25,218 bases of DNA. Origin: Chloroflexota bacterium (GTDB lineage: Bacteria; Chloroflexota; FW602-bin22; JACPRP01). Under the pieces are notes generated by a model. It did not search any database. It had not been told where the DNA came from and worked only from the letters and a program-made list of their open reading frames with translations. Made by a program: the position numbers and the translations under genes. Positions 22,731 through 25,218 of this stretch are shown in pieces. The DNA is taken from positions 1-25,218 of the forward strand of contig JACQUC010000204.1 in NCBI GenBank assembly GCA_016210495.1, read 5' to 3'. Positions within the stretch are counted from its first letter, which is position 1; each line of letters begins with the position of its first letter.

Positions 22731-23783
22731 CTACTTGACCAGGCTCTGATAGAACGGCACGAGAAGGCCGCCCGTGATGAAAATATTCAACAGCGCTACC
22801 GGTATCAACACCTTCCAGGCAAAGCCCATCAACTGGTCGACGCGAACTCTGGGCAGCGTTCCTCTGATCCAGATCAGGATAAAGAAGATGATCCAGGCCT
22901 TTACGACAAACCAGACGTACGGTGGCAGAATCGGCCCTTGCCATCCGCCCAGGAAGAGCGTGGCGGCGATGGCCGATATGGCGAAGGCGTTCATGTACTC
23001 GGCAAGGAAGAAGAGCGACCAGCGCATGCCGCTGTATTCGATGTGATAACCGGCGATGATCTCCGACTCGGCCTCCACCAGGTCGAAGGGCGTGCGGTTG
23101 ACCTCGGCGATGGCGGAGATCAGGTAAACCAGGAAGCCAATCGGCTGCCAGATGATGAACCACAGCCCAGCCTGGCCGTTGACGATTGAAACGGTCGATA
23201 GCGATCCAACCAGCAGTACCACGCCGATGATGGAGAGCACGAGCGGAATCTCGTAGCTGACCATCTGGGCCGCCGCCCTCATCGCTCCCAGCAACGCGTA
23301 CTTGTTGTTCGAGCCCCACCCGGCCATCAGCATGCCGATGGTCGCCAGCGAAGAAATGGAGATGGCGTACAGGATACCGATGTTCAGGTCGGTAATGATC
23401 ATGCCGCGACCGAAGGGTATGATGGCGTACACAAGAAGGGCTGAAACAACCAGCACGATGGGCGCCAGGCGAAATGCCCAGCGATCGGCGGCGGTGGGGA
23501 TAATGTCCTCCTTGATCAACAGCTTCAAAGCGTCGGCGGCCGTCTGCAGCAGTCCGAACGGTCCGACGCGGTTGGGCCCGAGCCTGTCCTGGAAGAGACC
23601 AAGTGCCCTTCGTTCGGCCCAGACCTGCAACAGCACCGTCACCGTGGCGAAGCCCAGCAACATCGTGATGCTTAACAACACGACGATGGCGTTCGCTACC
23701 CACTCCGGCAGCACGAAGACGTTAACCAGCAAGCTGATAATTACATCGCGTATGATGAGGAAGATGTTGTTGATGAAGTCCAT
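22731..23783 (-). CDS. nuoH: NADH-quinone oxidoreductase subunit H
   Basis: 350 residues, eight spans. It holds the quinone-chamber signatures ERRALGLFQDRLGPNRVGP and, later, AEVNRTPFDLVEAESEIIAG followed by YHIEYSGMRW. The charged loop forms the funnel and E-channel entry. The start codon directly abuts the nuoD stop, so nuoE, nuoF and nuoG, which commonly lie between D and H, are missing here. Confidence 0.97.
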   Translation of the reverse strand: MDFINNIFLIIRDVIISLLVNVFVLPEWVANAIVVLLSITMLLGFATVTVLLQVWAERRALGLFQDRLGPNRVGPFGLLQTAADALKLLIKEDIIPTAADRWAFRLAPIVLVVSALLVYAIIPFGRGMIITDLNIGILYAISISSLATIGMLMAGWGSNNKYALLGAMRAAAQMVSYEIPLVLSIIGVVLLVGSLSTVSIVNGQAGLWFIIWQPIGFLVYLISAIAEVNRTPFDLVEAESEIIAGYHIEYSGMRWSLFFLAEYMNAFAISAIAATLFLGGWQGPILPPYVWFVVKAWIIFFILIWIRGTLPRVRVDQLMGFAWKVLIPVALLNIFITGGLLVPFYQSLVK

Positions 23784-24923
23784 TTACCTGTCCACCTCAC
23801 CCATAACCGTGTCCAGGCTGGCCAGGGTCGCCACCGCGTCGGCGACCTTGCAGCCGACGAGGACCTCCTGCACCACGCCGAGGTTGACAAACGAAGGGGG
23901 ACGCTCGTGGCAGCGATACGGCGCGATGGAGCCGTCGCTGACGACGTAGAATCCGACCTCGCCGCGCGGCCCCTCGATGCGACTGAGCGCCTCACCCACC
24001 GGTGGACGGAAGTTCAGCGGAACCGGGTTGGCGATCTTGCCCGCCGGCAGTTGATCCAGCGCTTGCTCGACGATGCGCACGCTCTGACGCATCTCGTGAA
24101 TGCGGACGATGTACCGGTCGAAGTTATCGCCCCTGGTGCCCACCGGAATCTGGAAAGCCAGCCGCGGATAGACGCCGTAGGGCACGGCCTTGCGAACGTC
24201 GAATGGCACGCCCGAGCCCCTCAGCACCGGTCCGGCCAGGCTGTAGTTGATGGCCATCTCGGCCGGCAGAACGCCGACGTTCCTCGTCCTTGCCACCAGA
24301 ATCTCGTTGCCCGTGAGCAGGCCTTCGTACTCGTCGATGCGCCCGGGCATGACCCGCATCAGCTCCCTGGCCTTAGGAATGAACTCTTCTGGTAGGTCCG
24401 CGCTGACGCCGCCGATACGGTAGTAATTGTACGTCAAACGCGCGCCGCAGGTCATCTCGAAAAGATCGAGTATGTATTCACGGTCGCGGAACATGTACAT
24501 AAGCGGCGTGAAAGCGGTGCCGAGGTCGGCGGCGAAAGTGCCCAGGGCCACGCAGTGGCTGGCGATCCGCTGCAGCTCGGCCATAACGACCCTGATGTAC
24601 TCGGCGCGCTCGGGCACCTCGATGCCCGCCAGTTGCTCGACGGCCATCACGTAGGCCCAGTTGTTCGTCATCGAAGCGACGTAATCGAGGCGGTCGGTCA
24701 AGGATATGTTCTGTGTATAAGTGCCTTCTTCGCAGAGCTTCTCGACACCCCGGTGCAGATACCCCAGCACGACGTCGACACTCGTAACCGTTTCGCCGTC
24801 GAGGGTCAAGACAAGGCGCAGCACGCCGTGGGTGCTGGGGTGCTGCGGCCCCATGTTCACGGTAATTTGTTCAGTATGCCCCTTGACAATCGCGTCTTCG
24901 CTTATCAATTGCGTCTCCGGCAT
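23784..24923 (-). CDS. nuoD: NADH-quinone oxidoreductase subunit D, paralogue 1
   Basis: 379 residues, full length, the 49-kDa subunit of the quinone-reducing module. [10 protein letters not shown] carries the quinone-binding His (His32, T. thermophilus His38), and Tyr81 (DRLDYVASM) matches Tyr87. The Pro-His normally before the GYLHRG motif is replaced by Val51-Val52. Boundaries use the only in-frame ATG, which has no Shine-Dalgarno. A TTG at 24906-24908 with GGAG 6 bases upstream (24915-24918) is at least as likely, because the second nuoD keeps that GGAG/TTG but lacks the ATG. It is the first gene of the D-H-I-J-K-L-M-N operon; no nuoA-C precede it. I see no convincing promoter. Confidence 0.96.
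   Translation of the reverse strand: MPETQLISEDAIVKGHTEQITVNMGPQHPSTHGVLRLVLTLDGETVTSVDVVLGYLHRGVEKLCEEGTYTQNISLTDRLDYVASMTNNWAYVMAVEQLAGIEVPERAEYIRVVMAELQRIASHCVALGTFAADLGTAFTPLMYMFRDREYILDLFEMTCGARLTYNYYRIGGVSADLPEEFIPKARELMRVMPGRIDEYEGLLTGNEILVARTRNVGVLPAEMAINYSLAGPVLRGSGVPFDVRKAVPYGVYPRLAFQIPVGTRGDNFDRYIVRIHEMRQSVRIVEQALDQLPAGKIANPVPLNFRPPVGEALSRIEGPRGEVGFYVVSDGSIAPYRCHERPPSFVNLGVVQEVLVGCKVADAVATLASLDTVMGEVDR
24819..24854. repeat. Left arm of a 36-bp perfect inverted repeat
   Basis: The complement of these 36 bases is identical to 25078-25113. It codes for [12 protein letters not shown] in both nuoD genes. A second identical stretch of 20 bases pairs 24874-24893 with 25039-25058. Confidence 0.95.
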
Positions 24924-24984
24924 ATCAAGGTCTGACGTATCGGTCTGGGATCGGTCGAATCCGGCTAGGGCGCCCTTACCTTAA

Positions 24985-25005
24985 CCCTCTCCCAAAGGGA
25001 GAGGG
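24985..25005. repeat. Perfect hairpin between the divergent nuoD genes
   Basis: CCCTCTCCC (24985-24993), loop AAA, GGGAGAGGG (24997-25005): a 9-bp perfect stem. Neither strand has a following U-run. It resembles a widespread intergenic palindrome seen in many bacterial genomes (from memory). It lies just upstream of the nuoD2 ribosome site. Confidence 0.8.
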
Positions 25006-25013
25006 GACAGGAC

Positions 25014-25017
25014 GGAG
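25014..25017 (+). promoter_or_regulatory. Shine-Dalgarno that decides the nuoD2 TTG start
   Basis: GGAG lies 6 bases before TTG 25024-25026. The codon matching the ATG of nuoD paralogue 1 is AGG (25009-25011), and no ATG or GTG lies between the in-frame stop at 24982-24984 and the conserved coding region. Confidence 0.7.
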
Positions 25018-25023
25018 ACGGAA

Positions 25024-25218
25024 TTGATAGTCGAAGAAGCGATTGTCAAGGGGCATACCGAACAAATCACCTTGAATATGGGGCCGCAGCACCCCAGCAC
25101 CCACGGCGTGCTGAGGCTGGTCCTGAGGCTGGATCAGGAGATCATCACCGACGCCATGCCCCATCTGGGTTACCTCCACCGCTCGGTGGAGAAAATGGGC
25201 GAGCTGCTGAACGCCCAC
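25024..25218 (+). CDS. nuoD: NADH-quinone oxidoreductase subunit D, paralogue 2 (3' partial)
   Basis: 65 codons to the window edge, no stop. The sequence [20 protein letters not shown], then [14 protein letters not shown] and [14 protein letters not shown], is an unmistakable NuoD N-terminus with the quinone-binding His and the canonical Pro-His before GYLHR. Over about 60 aligned residues 42 match paralogue 1: nearly all of the first 30, then few except LGYLHR and VEK. The end ELLNAH differs from EEGTYT of paralogue 1, so this is a distinct subtype. It diverges from the left nuo operon. The TTG start is inferred from the GGAG site and comparison with paralogue 1. What follows it lies outside the window. 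Confidence 0.88.
   Translation, partial: MIVEEAIVKGHTEQITLNMGPQHPSTHGVLRLVLRLDQEIITDAMPHLGYLHRSVEKMGELLNAH
25078..25113. repeat. Right arm of the 36-bp perfect inverted repeat
   Basis: Identical to the complement of 24819-24854; 223 bases separate the arms. Every synonymous site in these 12 codons is the same in the two genes. Confidence 0.95.

Noticed and set aside
24985..25005. Perfect 9-bp hairpin as an intrinsic terminator.
   Set aside because: No U-run on either strand, and both flanking genes diverge from it, so neither ends there.
24855..25077. Invertible promoter switch between the nuoD inverted repeats.
   Set aside because: The arms are coding sequence with an ordinary evolutionary explanation, and no recombinase gene or site is visible.
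24819..25113. Assembly fold-back artefact as the cause of the nuoD inverted repeat.
   Set aside because: The arms differ at many codons outside the identical blocks, and the central 100 bases are not palindromic, so a fold-back of one molecule does not explain it.
24976..25218. Open frame of 80 codons on the minus strand at the right edge.
   Set aside because: It is the antisense shadow of the second nuoD; the plus frame has the NuoD signature.

Overview
The window looks like chromosomal DNA of a moderately GC-rich bacterium. The best guess is Chloroflexota or a similar environmental lineage, but no rRNA, tRNA or ribosomal-protein gene is present to settle it. Pointers to that guess (inference): two solute-binding proteins with lipoprotein-type signals, frequent TTG starts behind good Shine-Dalgarno sites, TTGACA-type sigma-70 promoters, a complex I operon without nuoE/F/G, and two nuoD genes.

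Left part (1-8345, mostly + strand): the 3' portion of an AprA/SdhA-like FAD oxidoreductase and a 2x[4Fe-4S] ferredoxin; a mazEF module on the - strand; a TAXI-type TRAP transporter (lipoprotein binding protein plus fused permease); an AbrB/PIN (VapBC-type) toxin-antitoxin pair; and an exported protein with a beta-propeller and a tandemly duplicated C-terminal domain that I do not recognise.

Middle (8431-15272, - strand): one compact seven-gene operon, in transcription order a NitT/TauT-type substrate-binding protein, the two subunits of a split thiamine-diphosphate decarboxylase resembling sulfopyruvate/phosphonopyruvate decarboxylase, an ABC ATPase, two ABC permeases, and the large subunit of a molybdenum hydroxylase. 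It reads from a TTGACA-17-TATCGT promoter bracketed by two abutting palindromes. This is the best candidate for an undescribed uptake-and-catabolism system; its substrate cannot be read from sequence. Behind its promoter lies a ribbon-helix-helix/PemK toxin-antitoxin pair (15452-16102), the third toxin-antitoxin module in about 15 kb.

Right part (16289-24923, - strand): nuoD-H-I-J-K-L-M-N, the quinone-reducing arm subunits D and I plus most of the proton-pumping arm of complex I. nuoE, F and G are absent from the usual place between D and H, and nuoA, B and C do not precede nuoD. Diverging from it at 25024 is a second nuoD paralogue running off the window. The 5' ends of the two nuoD genes form a 36-bp perfect inverted repeat, and a vestige of what may be a second nuoK tail follows nuoK.

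No CRISPR array, insertion sequence, tRNA or rRNA was seen. No gene-free stretch exceeds 300 bases.
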